Below, one piece after another: positions 54,436 to 63,353 of a stretch of DNA of 64,000 nucleotides. Origin of the DNA: Streptomyces sp. RB17 (GTDB taxonomy: Bacteria > Actinomycetota > Actinomycetes > Streptomycetales > Streptomycetaceae). The stretch is from positions 496,001 to 560,000 of the forward strand of contig NZ_WEGL01000004.1 in NCBI RefSeq assembly GCF_009604455.1, read 5' to 3'. Below the pieces are notes generated by a model. It was not told where the DNA came from. It saw only the letters and a list, made by a program, of their open reading frames with translations, and made no database searches. How positions within the stretch are numbered: position 1 is the stretch's first letter; every line of letters begins with the position of its first letter. The position numbers were made by a program, and so were the translations under genes.

Positions 54436-54563
54436 ACCCCGTGCGCGGCCCGCAGCAGGTGTCCGAACCCCTCCGGGGGCGACCCGTAGTACCTGAGGGG
54501 GACCCGCGAGAACCCCTCTCCAAGGTGACGACCACGCCCCACCGTCCGCCTACCGTTGCGTAC

Positions 54564-55904
54564 GTGACCCAGACGACGCACACGCAGACGACCCCGCCGG
54601 GCCCGGCCGGCCGGCCGCGCAGCCCGGAGTTCCGGCTGGCCGCGGACGCTTTGCGCGGGCTGCGGCGGGACCTGTTCCAGGACGCCTTCGCCTACGACCC
54701 GCTGCCCCGCAGGAGCGCCGACGGCGCGCTCACCCGCCGTCTGTCCGGCGCGGGCTGGCTGCCGCACGCGGTGGTGGTCGTACTGGGCATGGTGGCGATG
54801 TCCCTCGGCATGACGAGCGCCTTCGGCTCAGGACCGGTCCCCCTGCTGTGCGGGCTGCTGGCGCTGGCGCCGGTGCTGTTGACGCTGGCGCGTCCGGTGG
54901 GGGCGTTCTGGCTCTCGCTGGCCGCGAGCACGGTCGCCGCCGTGATCGGCCGGGGCGACTGGAGCGACTGGCCCTGGCTGCCGGGCAGTTTCCTGTCCCA
55001 CCTGGTGGTGCTCACGGTTGTCGCGCTGCGCACCCGCCCGAGCACCGCGGCCTCGATGTGGGTGATGACCGCGGCCTACGGCTTCGTCACCGCAGGCCTC
55101 TTCGGCTGGCACCGCTATGACTCCAATGTCACCCCGATGCTGGTCCTGTCGGCCCTGATCCTGCTGGCCGTCTCGGTCCGGCACATCCGCCGCCAGGCCC
55201 AGCAGGAGGTGACCGCCCAGCAGACGGTCACCGAGCACGAGCGCTCCCGCCGCACCCTCCTGGAGGAGCGCACCACGATCGCCCGTGAGCTGCACGACGT
55301 GGTCGCCCACCACATGTCGGTGGTCGCCATCCAGGCGGAGGCCGCGCCCTACCGGGTGGAGAACCCGCCGGAGGAGCTGGAGAAGGCGTTCGCCACCATC
55401 CGGGAGAACGCGGTGGCGGCCCTGACCGAGCTGCGCCGGGTCCTCGGCGTCGTACGCGCGGAGGACTACGAGGCGCCGGACGCCCCCCAGCCGACCCTGG
55501 CCGACCTCGACGGGCTGCTCGCCAATGTGCGGGGGGCCGGCCTGACGGTGGACAAGGCGGTGACCGGTGCGGTGCGTGAACTGCCGCAGGGTGTGGAGCT
55601 GTCGGCGTACCGGATCGTGCAGGAGGCCCTCAGCAACACCTTGCGGCACGCGCCGGGAGCGAGCGCCCGCGTGGAGATCGGCTATGTGCTCGGCGGTCTG
55701 GGCCTGCGCATAGTCAACACCCCGCCGCCCGCGCCGCACCTGATAAAGCCTTCTCCCGGCGCGGGGCACGGCATCACGGGCATGCGGGAGCGTGTGTCGA
55801 TGCTGAACGGCGAGATGGCAGCGGCCCCGACGGAGGACGGGGGCTATGAGGTGACGGTGTTCCTGCCGGTGCCGGCGGCCACCGCGAGCGAAGGGGACGC
55901 ATGA
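54564..55904 (+). CDS. NarL-type sensor histidine kinase 2
   Basis: 446 aa. Similar layout to HK1: a short N-terminal tail, about five membrane helices (~65-200), the HisKA_3 motif TIARELHDVVAHHMSVVAIQ (phospho-His about 244) and a HATPase domain with ELPQGVELSAYRIVQEALSN and GAGHGITGMRERVSMLNG. GTG 54564 is chosen by position of the first helix; a weak purine-rich site lies upstream. The stop overlaps RR2 as ATGA. Close similarity to HK1 from the His box on indicates a tandem duplication. Confidence 0.92.
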   Translation: MTQTTHTQTTPPGPAGRPRSPEFRLAADALRGLRRDLFQDAFAYDPLPRRSADGALTRRLSGAGWLPHAVVVVLGMVAMSLGMTSAFGSGPVPLLCGLLALAPVLLTLARPVGAFWLSLAASTVAAVIGRGDWSDWPWLPGSFLSHLVVLTVVALRTRPSTAASMWVMTAAYGFVTAGLFGWHRYDSNVTPMLVLSALILLAVSVRHIRRQAQQEVTAQQTVTEHERSRRTLLEERTTIARELHDVVAHHMSVVAIQAEAAPYRVENPPEELEKAFATIRENAVAALTELRRVLGVVRAEDYEAPDAPQPTLADLDGLLANVRGAGLTVDKAVTGAVRELPQGVELSAYRIVQEALSNTLRHAPGASARVEIGYVLGGLGLRIVNTPPPAPHLIKPSPGAGHGITGMRERVSMLNGEMAAAPTEDGGYEVTVFLPVPAATASEGDA

Positions 55905-56566
55905 CCATCCGCGTACTGATCGCGGACGACCAGATGATGGTCCGCGAGGGCTTCTCCGTCCTGCTGAACGCGATGCCGGACATCGAGGTCGTCGGCGAGG
56001 CCGTCAACGGAAGGGAGGCGGTGGACCGGGTCCGTGAACTCGCCCCGGACGTGGTGCTGATGGACATCCGCATGCCGGAGCTGAACGGCATCGACGCCAC
56101 CCGGGAGATCGTGGCGGCGGACGCGGCGGCGAAGGTGCTGGTCCTGACGACCTTCGACCTGGACGAGTATGTGTACCAGGCCCTGCGCGCGGGTGCCTCC
56201 GGCTTCCTCCTGAAGGACGCCTCGGCCCGCCAACTCGCCGACGGGGTAAGGGTGGTGGCCGCAGGCGAGGCCCTCCTCGCCCCCTCGGTCACCAAACGCC
56301 TGCTCACGGAGTTCTCCCGCCTCTCCGACCCCCCGCGTCTGATCCCCTCGGCCCAGGCGGCCTACGGCGAACTCACCGAACGCGAGACCGAGGTCCTGAT
56401 CCTGATCGCCCAGGGCCTGTCCAACGCGGAGATCGCCGAGCGTCTGGTGGTGGCAGAGTCGACGATCAAGACCCATGTGAGTCGCATCCTGGTCAAGCTG
56501 GGCCTCAGGGACCGCACCCAGGCAGCGGTGTTCGCATATGAGGCACGACTGGTGACTCCGGGCTGA
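55901..56566 (+). CDS. NarL/FixJ response regulator 2
   Basis: 221 aa. Receiver with VVLMDIRMPELNGIDATREI, VLVLTTFDLDEYVYQALRAG and GFLLKDASARQ; LuxR HTH LTERETEVLILIAQGLSNAE then IAERLVVAESTIKTHVSRIL. It is nearly parallel to RR1, including the recognition helix, so the two regulators may share or compete for operators. It starts on the HK2 stop (ATGA). The gene is last in the 49.4-56.6 kb run. Confidence 0.95.
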   Translation: MTIRVLIADDQMMVREGFSVLLNAMPDIEVVGEAVNGREAVDRVRELAPDVVLMDIRMPELNGIDATREIVAADAAAKVLVLTTFDLDEYVYQALRAGASGFLLKDASARQLADGVRVVAAGEALLAPSVTKRLLTEFSRLSDPPRLIPSAQAAYGELTERETEVLILIAQGLSNAEIAERLVVAESTIKTHVSRILVKLGLRDRTQAAVFAYEARLVTPG

Positions 56567-56618
56567 CAGGGAGGCGATGGAGACGGCCGCGACATCGCCC
56601 GCGTGCTGCGGCAGCACC

Positions 56619-56662
56619 TCGCCGAGCCGGACGGCTGAACTCGCCGAGCCGGACGGCTGAAG
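56619..56662 (+). repeat. 22-bp direct repeat upstream of the P450
   Basis: TCGCCGAGCCGGACGGCTGA + A(C/G) occurs twice, head to tail (56619-56640 and 56641-56662). The following GACGGCCGTC palindrome (about 56681-56690) completes an unusual 143-bp spacer before the P450. It may be an operator cluster or a simple duplication. Confidence 0.65.
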
Positions 56663-56709
56663 GGGGGGACCCCTGGTCAGACGGCCGTCCGGCGGGTTAG
56701 CGTCCCCGC

Positions 56710-57933
56710 ATGGCAGGCCCCACCGACCTTGGTTTCGATCCCTGGGACCCGGCGTTCCTCGCCGACCCCTACCCGGCCTACGCCGAGCTGCGCGCACGCG
56801 GCCGGGTGATCCGGTACGAGCCGACCGACCAGTGGCTGGTGCCGCACCACGCGGATGTCTCGGCGCTGCTCCGGGACCGCCGGCTGGGGCGGACGTATCA
56901 GCACCGGTTCTCGCACGAGGAGTTCGGGCGGACCCCGCCCGCGCCGGAGCACGAGCCGTTCCACACCCTCAACGACCACGGCATGCTCGATCTGGAGCCG
57001 CCGGACCACACCCGGATCCGGCGCCTGGTGTCGAAGGCGTTCACGCCGCGCACGGTGGACCGGCTGAAGCCGTATGTGCAGCACCTGGCGGGCGACCTGG
57101 TGGCGGCGCTCGTCCACCACGGCGGCGGCGACCTGCTGACCGACGTGGCCGAACCGTTGCCGGTCGCGGTGATCGCCGAGATGCTGGGCATCCCCGAGGC
57201 GGACCGCGCCCCGCTCCGCCCCTGGTCGGCGGCCATCTGTGGGATGTACGAGCTGAACCCGTCGGAAGACACCGCGGCGCAGGCGGTCCAGGCCTCGGTG
57301 GAGTTCTCGGAGTATCTGCGGTTGCTGATCGCGGCCCGCCGCAAGGAGCCGGGCGAGGACCTCATCTCCGGCCTGATCGCCGCCCACGACGAGGACGACG
57401 ACCGGCTGACCGAGCAGGAGATGATCTCCACGGCGGTCCTGCTGCTCAACGCCGGCCACGAGGCCACGGTCAACGCCACGGTGAACGGCTGGTGGGCGCT
57501 GTTCCGCAATCCCGGCCAGCTGGCCGCCCTGCGCGCCGACCACTCCCTGATCCCGTCCGCGATCGAGGAGCTGATGCGCTACGACACCCCGCTCCAGCTC
57601 TTCGAACGCTGGGTGCTGGACGACATCGAGATCGACGGCACGGTGATCCCGAGGGGCTCGGAGATCGCCATGCTCTTCGGTTCCGCCAATCACGACCCGG
57701 CCGTGTTCACCGACCCCGACCGCCTGGACCTGACCCGCACCGACAACCCGCACATCTCCTTCAGCGCGGGCATCCACTACTGCATCGGTGCGCCCCTGGC
57801 CCGCATCGAGCTCGCGGCCTCCATGACGGCCCTCCTCCAGCAGGCCCCCACGCTGACCCTGGCGGCGGAGCCGACGAGGAAGCCGAACTTCGTCATCCGG
57901 GGACTGGAGGGGCTGAGCGTCGAGGTGGAGTGA
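56710..57933 (+). CDS. Cytochrome P450
   Basis: 407 aa, class I bacterial P450. The I-helix motif is LNAGHEATVNATVNG (acid-alcohol pair as E-A-T, about 247-253), the ExxR is in IEELMRYDTPLQ, and the heme loop ISFSAGIHYCIGAPLARIEL holds the axial Cys near 358. The CYP107-like pattern suggests oxidation of secondary-metabolite or xenobiotic substrates. No ferredoxin gene is adjacent. ATG 56710. It converges on the ABC exporter genes, with 37 bp between stops. Confidence 0.94.
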   Translation: MAGPTDLGFDPWDPAFLADPYPAYAELRARGRVIRYEPTDQWLVPHHADVSALLRDRRLGRTYQHRFSHEEFGRTPPAPEHEPFHTLNDHGMLDLEPPDHTRIRRLVSKAFTPRTVDRLKPYVQHLAGDLVAALVHHGGGDLLTDVAEPLPVAVIAEMLGIPEADRAPLRPWSAAICGMYELNPSEDTAAQAVQASVEFSEYLRLLIAARRKEPGEDLISGLIAAHDEDDDRLTEQEMISTAVLLLNAGHEATVNATVNGWWALFRNPGQLAALRADHSLIPSAIEELMRYDTPLQLFERWVLDDIEIDGTVIPRGSEIAMLFGSANHDPAVFTDPDRLDLTRTDNPHISFSAGIHYCIGAPLARIELAASMTALLQQAPTLTLAAEPTRKPNFVIRGLEGLSVEVE

Positions 57934-57970
57934 TCATCCGTTCTGCTCGAGCAGTACGGACGACCGAGCC

Positions 57971-59542
57971 TCAGCCGGCCAGATCACGGCGCCGCAGGCC
58001 CGCCAGCCCGCCGGTCACCAGCACCACGGCCAGGCCCAGCAGGACCAGTACCGGCCCCCACTCCATCGCGCCACCCGGCAACTTCGGCAGATGCCCGAAC
58101 GGGGACAGGTCCAGCACCGTGCGGGGCACGTTCAGCGCGGGCCCGATCCAGCCGATCAGCAACACCGCACCGGCGACACCCCACGCCGCCACCGCGCCCC
58201 GCGGCAGCACGCCGAACAGCAGGACCGCGACCCCGCCGATCACCCACACCGCGGCGACCTGGAGCAGACACGCCCCCAGCACCGGGCCGATCTGCCGGCC
58301 GTAGCCGACGGCGAAGCCCAGGCCGGCCAGCAGCATCAGCAGGGCCGAGCCGCCGAAGGCGATGACCAGGTGGCCGGCGGCCCAGCGCAGCCGGCCCACG
58401 GCCGCGGCCAGCACCGGCTCGGCCCTGCCGGAGGTCTCCTCACCGCTCAGCCGCAGCACGGAGGAGACCACATAGAGCGCGGCGACCAGACCGAGCATGC
58501 CGACCATCGCGGCGAGGAACGCGTCCGTCAGACCCGACTGGCCGCCCATCCGCTGGAAGATCTCCCGAGCCTTGGCGTTGTCGCCGACGAGCTTGGCCGC
58601 GCCGTCCGTCAGCCCGCCGTAGACGACTCCGGCGAGGAAGAAGCCGATCGACCAGCCGAGCACGCTGCCGCGCTGCAACCGCCAGGCCAGCGCGCCCGCC
58701 GTGCCGAGGCGGCCGGCCGCCGGTCCCGGCCGGGTCGGCAGGAAGCTCATGCCGATGTCCCGTCGCCCGGCCAACTCGTAGGCGACCACCGCCTGGAGGG
58801 CCACGGCGGCGGCGAACAGCAGCAGCACCCACCAGCGTTCGGCCGCGAAGGCGCGCAGGTTCTCCAGCCAGCCCAGCGGGGAGAGCCAGGTCAGCACCGA
58901 CGAGCCGTCGTCCGACGCCGAGTCGCCCGCCGCGCGCAGCACGAACGCCGCGCCCAGCACGGCCGCCGTCAGTCCCCGGGCCAGCCGGGCGCTCTCCGTC
59001 AGCTGGGCGACGATCGCCGCCATCGTGGCGAAGACCATGCCGACGCCCGCCACCCCGAGCCCGAAGGCCAGGGCGCCCGGGGCGCCCTGGCCGGCCAGGC
59101 CCGCCACGACCAGGACGCACAGGGCCGCGTTCGCGACGGCCGCCGCGAGCAGCGCCGCCGTGAGCGGGGCGCGGCGCCCCACCATCCCGGAGGACACCAT
59201 CTCCTGCCGCCCGCTCTCCTCCTCGTCGCGGGTGTGCCGTACGACGACGAGCAGGCTCGTCACGGCGGCGAGGGCGCCCGCGTACACCCCGATCCGCCAT
59301 GCCGTCAGCGCACCGAGCGAGTCGTCGAAGACGGGGCCGACCATGGCGCGCAGGGAGGTGTTGGTCGCCATCTGGTGCATGAGGTCGGCGCGGGCGGCCG
59401 GGGTGCCGTACAGGCCTTTCAGCGTCTTCGGCATGGAGAGGACCATCAGCGCGTTCACCGCGACCCAGACCGGGATCAGCACGCGGTCGCGGCGCAGGGC
59501 GAACCTCAGCAGGGTTCCGGTGCCGGCGAGTTGGGAGTTCAT
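57971..59542 (-). CDS. ABC-2 exporter permease
   Basis: 523 aa with about twelve membrane helices in two similar halves. It is of the type fused in tetronasin/multidrug-like actinobacterial ABC-2 exporters (ALRRDRVLIPVWVAVNALMV, RHTRDEEESGRQEMVSSGMV, RLSGEETSGRAEPVLAAAVG). The RHTRxEEExGRxEL-type loop appears in both halves. It starts with ATGA on the ATPase stop, so the genes are coupled. The substrate is unknown; the divergent GbsR/MarR gene is the likely regulator. Confidence 0.9.
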   Translation of the reverse strand: MNSQLAGTGTLLRFALRRDRVLIPVWVAVNALMVLSMPKTLKGLYGTPAARADLMHQMATNTSLRAMVGPVFDDSLGALTAWRIGVYAGALAAVTSLLVVVRHTRDEEESGRQEMVSSGMVGRRAPLTAALLAAAVANAALCVLVVAGLAGQGAPGALAFGLGVAGVGMVFATMAAIVAQLTESARLARGLTAAVLGAAFVLRAAGDSASDDGSSVLTWLSPLGWLENLRAFAAERWWVLLLFAAAVALQAVVAYELAGRRDIGMSFLPTRPGPAAGRLGTAGALAWRLQRGSVLGWSIGFFLAGVVYGGLTDGAAKLVGDNAKAREIFQRMGGQSGLTDAFLAAMVGMLGLVAALYVVSSVLRLSGEETSGRAEPVLAAAVGRLRWAAGHLVIAFGGSALLMLLAGLGFAVGYGRQIGPVLGACLLQVAAVWVIGGVAVLLFGVLPRGAVAAWGVAGAVLLIGWIGPALNVPRTVLDLSPFGHLPKLPGGAMEWGPVLVLLGLAVVLVTGGLAGLRRRDLAG

Positions 59543-60432
59543 GCGGGCACCTCGTCCTCGTAGTGCCGCAGGAACAGCTCCTCCAGCGTCGGCGGCGTCG
59601 AGGTCAGCGAGCGCACCCCGGAGGCGGTCAACGAGCGCAGCACGGCGTCGAGTTGTCCGGTGTCCACCTGGAGCCGGACCCGGTGGCCCTGCACGTCGAG
59701 GTCGTGCACGCCCGGCAGGTGGGCCAGCCCGTTGGGCGGACCGGCGAGTTCGGCGCTCACGCTGGTGCGGGTCAGATGCCGAAGTTCGGCCAGCGACCCG
59801 CTCTCCACCGTGCGCCCCTTGCGGATGATGCTGACCCGGTCGCAGAGTTCCTCGACCTCGCTCAGGATGTGCGACGACAGCAGGACCGTACGGCCGCGCT
59901 CCCGCTCCTCCTCCACACAGCGCTGGAAGACCTCCTCCATCAGCGGGTCCAGGCCCGAGGTCGGCTCGTCCAGGATCAGCAGGTCCACGTCCGAGGCGAA
60001 GGCGGCGACCAGGGCGACCTTCTGCCGGTTGCCCTTGGAGTAGGTGCGGCCCTTCTTGGTCGGGTCCAGCTCGAACCGTTCGATCAGCTCGGCGCGCCGC
60101 CGCCGGTCCAGTCCGCCGCGCAGGCGGCCGTAGAGGTCGATGACCTCGCCGCCGGAGAGGTTGCGCCACAAGGTCACGTCGCCGGGCACGTAGGCGATCC
60201 TGCGGTGCACCTCCACCGCGTCCCGCCACGGGTCGTGGCCCAGCACCTGCGCGGCGCCCGCGTCGGCGCGCAGCAGGCCGAGCAGCACCCGGATCGTGGT
60301 CGACTTGCCGGCGCCGTTCGGGCCGAGGAAGCCGTGCACCTCGCCGGCCTCGACGTCCAGGTCGAGGCCGTCCAGCGCGTGGGTACGGCCGAAGGACTTG
60401 TGGAGCCCGGAGACCGTGATTGCCTTCGTCAT
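59539..60432 (-). CDS. ABC exporter ATPase
   Basis: 297 aa. Walker A GPNGAGKST (about 38-46), Q-loop region, signature LSGGE in WRNLSGGEVIDLYGRL, Walker B VDLLILDEPTSGLDP, and the H-loop in LLSSHILSEVEEL. A C-terminal regulatory extension of ~70 residues ends ELFLRHYEDEVPA. It drives the permease encoded next. The start at 60432 faces a palindromic operator and the divergent regulator. Confidence 0.95.
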   Translation of the reverse strand: MTKAITVSGLHKSFGRTHALDGLDLDVEAGEVHGFLGPNGAGKSTTIRVLLGLLRADAGAAQVLGHDPWRDAVEVHRRIAYVPGDVTLWRNLSGGEVIDLYGRLRGGLDRRRRAELIERFELDPTKKGRTYSKGNRQKVALVAAFASDVDLLILDEPTSGLDPLMEEVFQRCVEEERERGRTVLLSSHILSEVEELCDRVSIIRKGRTVESGSLAELRHLTRTSVSAELAGPPNGLAHLPGVHDLDVQGHRVRLQVDTGQLDAVLRSLTASGVRSLTSTPPTLEELFLRHYEDEVPA

Positions 60433-60452
60433 GGTTCCGAACGTACGCTTCT

Positions 60453-60468
60453 TTCAGAAATTTGTGAA
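60453..60468. promoter_or_regulatory. Operator palindrome between exporter and GbsR/MarR genes
   Basis: TTCAGAAATTTGTGAA is symmetric at seven of eight base pairs and is an island of A/T in GC-rich DNA. It lies 21 bp from the ATPase start and 39 bp from the regulator start, the expected place for autorepression and exporter control. Confidence 0.7.
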
Positions 60469-60506
60469 GTTAAGGAAGCGCATGAACCCCGGATAGGGTG
60501 AGAGAC

Positions 60507-61007
60507 ATGACGGAGTCGAGGACAGGAACGCCGGAGCGGGACCCGGAGTCGGTCTCGCGGTTCGTGGAACACTTCGCGGCACAGCTGGTCGAGGCGGGTG
60601 TACCGCGCATGCCGGCCCGGGTCTTCGCCGCGCTGCTCGCCTCCGACGACGGCATCCTGACCTCCGCCGAGCTGGGCGACCAGCTCAAGATCAGCCCCGC
60701 CGCCGTCTCCGGCGCGGTCCGCTACCTCGCCCAGGTCCACCTGGTCTCCCGCGAACGCGAGCCGGGCTCACGCCGGGAGCGGTACCGGGTGCACAGCGAC
60801 CAGTGGTACGAGGCGCTCACCAACCGCGAGGCGATCATCAAGCGCTGGGAGGACGCCCTGCGGGAAGGCGTGTCGAGCCTCGGAGCCGACACCCCCGCGG
60901 GACGCCGGCTCGCCGAGACGCTGGACTTCTTCGAGTTCGTGGAGAGGGACGTGGCGGAGATGATGGAACGCTGGCGGGTGTACCGGGAGCGGAAGTACGG
61001 GCGCTGA
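60507..61007 (+). CDS. GbsR/MarR-family transcriptional regulator
   Basis: 166 aa winged-helix protein. N-terminal dimerisation helix (SVSRFVEHFAAQLVEAGV), the wHTH LTSAELGDQLKISPAAVSGA and VRYLAQVHLVSREREPGSRR, and a C-terminal helix pair (ETLDFFEFVERDVAEMMERW). This GbsR-like group usually sits next to ABC exporters, which it represses until a ligand binds. It is divergent from the ABC genes. ATG 60507 is taken; GTG 60498 is possible. Confidence 0.9.
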   Translation: MTESRTGTPERDPESVSRFVEHFAAQLVEAGVPRMPARVFAALLASDDGILTSAELGDQLKISPAAVSGAVRYLAQVHLVSREREPGSRRERYRVHSDQWYEALTNREAIIKRWEDALREGVSSLGADTPAGRRLAETLDFFEFVERDVAEMMERWRVYRERKYGR

Positions 61008-61031
61008 GCTTTTTCAGCGCTCCGGACTCTT

Positions 61032-62543
61032 TCAGCGTTCCTTGGTCTCCTCCAGTACCGTCCGCCCCAGCAGCGCGTACCGCTCGGGCGCCCGCCGCTT
61101 CAGGTACTGGGCGCAGCCCACGCCCGTGGCCGCGACCAGCGCCACCAGCCACGGCGTCGCCTTCAGCAGCAGTGAGCCGGACTCCGCCCCCGCCGCGACC
61201 CCCATGTTGGACACCAGCAGGACGACCACGCCGAGCATCGCGATGCCGCCGATGAGCGGGGCGGTGAAGGTCCGGAACCAGTGCCGGCTCTCGGGGTGGT
61301 GCCTGCGGAAGTAGACGAGCACGGCGAAGGAGCACACGGCCTGCACGATCAGGATCGCCATCGTGCCGAGGATGGCCAGCAGGACGTACAGCGCGTTGTA
61401 CGGGTCCTTGCCCGCGATCCAGAACGCGCCGATCAGCACGGCGCTCACCACCGTCTGCACCAGGCCCGCGATGTGCGGGGAGCCGTGCCGGGCGTGGGTG
61501 CGGCCGATGGTGCTCTTCAGCGACGGCAGGACGCCCTCCCGCCCGAGGGCGTACAGATAGCGCGCGGCGCAGTTGTGGAAGGCCATGCCGCAGGCCAGCG
61601 AGCCGGTGATCATCAGCCACTGCATGACGTCGACGGCCCAGTGGCCGACGTACCGCTCGGTGGGGTCGAAGAACAGGGCGAGAGGGTTGGCGGAGGAGGC
61701 GGCCTTCACGGCCTCGGCCTCGCCGTTGCCCGTGATGGCCATCCAGGAGACGAGGACGTAGAAGACGCCGACGCCCAGGACGCTGATCATCGTGGCCTTG
61801 GGGATGATCTTCTTCGGGTCGCGGGACTCCTCGCCGTACATCGCGGTGGACTCGAAACCGACCCAGGACCAGAAGGCGAAGAAGAGCCCGAGCCCGGCGG
61901 ACGTGCCCTTGAAGGCGTTGACCGGGTTCACCGGGGCGAGGGTGAACCCGTGCGGGCCGCCGCCGTGCAGGGCGACCGACACCGCCATCGCGGCCAGCAC
62001 CGTCACCTCCGTCGCCAGCAGCGCCACCAGCAGCTTCTCGGCGACGCTGATGCCGAACCAGGTGCCGGTCGCGTTGATCGCGAGCATCAGGAGGGCGAAG
62101 GCCCACCAGGGGAGGTGGACGCCGGTCTGGTCCCTCAGCGTCGTGGTCGCGAAGGTCGAGAAGATGCCGATCAGCGCGGGTTCGAAGACGACGTACGCGA
62201 AGGTCGCGAGCAGTCCGGAGGCGAGGCCGGCGGTCCGTCCGAGGCCGTAGGAGATGAACCCGTAGAAGGCGCCGGTGGACGTGATGTGCTTCGCCATCGA
62301 CGTGAAACCCACGGAAAAGATTGCCAGGACGACCATTGCGACGAGATAGCTCGCTGGTGCCCCGATGCCGTTGCCGGACGAGACCATGAAGGGCACGTTG
62401 CCGGTCATGGCGGTGATGGGCGCGGCGGTGGCGACGGCCATGAACACCACGCCGAGCAGGCCCACGGCGTTGGGTTTCAGCCGATGAACCGTTTCCCCGT
62501 CCGCCATGTCCGCCGCCGGGGCGACGCCCTCGTCCACTGCCAT
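61032..62543 (-). CDS. APC-family amino acid permease
   Basis: 503 aa with about twelve membrane helices. LKPNAVGLLGVVFMAVATAA and PITAMTGNVPF at helix 1, TSTGAFYGFISYGLG, FFAFWSWVGFESTAMYGEES and DPKKIIPKATMISVLGVGVF are characteristic of APC (YjeH/YfnA-like) transporters. The substrate amino acid cannot be fixed. ATG 62543 has a GAGGGGG site upstream; an in-frame extension to 62621 lacks hydrophobicity. The C-terminus converges on the GbsR/MarR gene. Confidence 0.9.
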   Translation of the reverse strand: MAVDEGVAPAADMADGETVHRLKPNAVGLLGVVFMAVATAAPITAMTGNVPFMVSSGNGIGAPASYLVAMVVLAIFSVGFTSMAKHITSTGAFYGFISYGLGRTAGLASGLLATFAYVVFEPALIGIFSTFATTTLRDQTGVHLPWWAFALLMLAINATGTWFGISVAEKLLVALLATEVTVLAAMAVSVALHGGGPHGFTLAPVNPVNAFKGTSAGLGLFFAFWSWVGFESTAMYGEESRDPKKIIPKATMISVLGVGVFYVLVSWMAITGNGEAEAVKAASSANPLALFFDPTERYVGHWAVDVMQWLMITGSLACGMAFHNCAARYLYALGREGVLPSLKSTIGRTHARHGSPHIAGLVQTVVSAVLIGAFWIAGKDPYNALYVLLAILGTMAILIVQAVCSFAVLVYFRRHHPESRHWFRTFTAPLIGGIAMLGVVVLLVSNMGVAAGAESGSLLLKATPWLVALVAATGVGCAQYLKRRAPERYALLGRTVLEETKER

Positions 62544-62753
62544 CGGGTGGCCCCCTCTGTGTCCGGTTCCTGAGTCCTGGTGGGTCCTGATGGAGCAGGA
62601 TGGTGGACGAAACGGGGGCACCGGAAGGGGTCGGAGCGGTTAAATATTTGTCACCAGACCATTGACCTATGGCTTTCGGGATCTCTGCGCGATGTGCGTG
62701 TTCACTCGGCTACGCTGAGTCGCGGCTGGTCGGCATCAGAGGGAGGGCGCATC

Positions 62754-63353
62754 ATGACGTTGGTGACAGAGCAACCGACGATCAGCGGCGGCAAGCCCGA
62801 CAGCTTCGAGGAACTGCTGGACATCCTCGACGAGCTGGACCTGCGCGATGGCTTCAAGGCCGAGATCTACAGGGGGAAAATCGTCGTGTCGCCGTGGTCG
62901 AAGGGGTACTACGCCCTGGTGATGAGGCGGGTCTGCGAACAGTTGCAGAGCCATCTTCCTCAGGGCCACCACCTCAGCGTCGGCCCGTTCCTCTTCGTCT
63001 TTCCGGGTGACGAGAGCGCGTACGGGCCACACATCCACGCGGCCCACGAGCGGGTCTTCGAGACGGACAGCAATCGTTTGGACGGCGAAGGGCTGTCCTT
63101 CGTCGCAGAGCTGACCTCTCCCGCGACCCGGGGCGATGACCTGACGGACAAGGTCGAGGTCTACGGACGGGCTGGAGTCCCCGTCTACCTGCTCCTCGAC
63201 ATGCAAAAGGAGCAGGCGACAGTTTTCTGGACGCCATCTGGGAAGGGCTACGAGTCACACTGCACGCAGCCCTTCGGCGAGAAGCTCCACATTCCGGCCC
63301 CCTTCGACTGCTCACTCGACACCACCGGCTTCCAGGCCCCCGCCTCAAGCTGA
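62754..63353 (+). CDS. Uma2-family (DUF820) endonuclease-like protein
   Basis: 199 aa, PD-(D/E)XK-like fold of the Uma2/DUF820 family, which is expanded in Streptomyces. FKAEIYRGKIVVSPW is the early Glu-containing strand, GLSFVAELTSPATRGDD the late E/D strand, and DKVEVYGRAGVPVYLLLDMQ the K-containing helix and strand. Here the usual PDv segment reads YGPHIHAAHERVF, so an expected Asp is missing and nuclease activity is uncertain. GGGAGG lies before ATG 62754. Confidence 0.85.
   Translation: MTLVTEQPTISGGKPDSFEELLDILDELDLRDGFKAEIYRGKIVVSPWSKGYYALVMRRVCEQLQSHLPQGHHLSVGPFLFVFPGDESAYGPHIHAAHERVFETDSNRLDGEGLSFVAELTSPATRGDDLTDKVEVYGRAGVPVYLLLDMQKEQATVFWTPSGKGYESHCTQPFGEKLHIPAPFDCSLDTTGFQAPASS

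Noticed and set aside
53637..54563. N-terminal extension of histidine kinase 2 back to 53637
   Set aside because: This region is fully occupied by the response regulator 1 gene in another frame, and the extension is Arg/Gly-rich shadow sequence.
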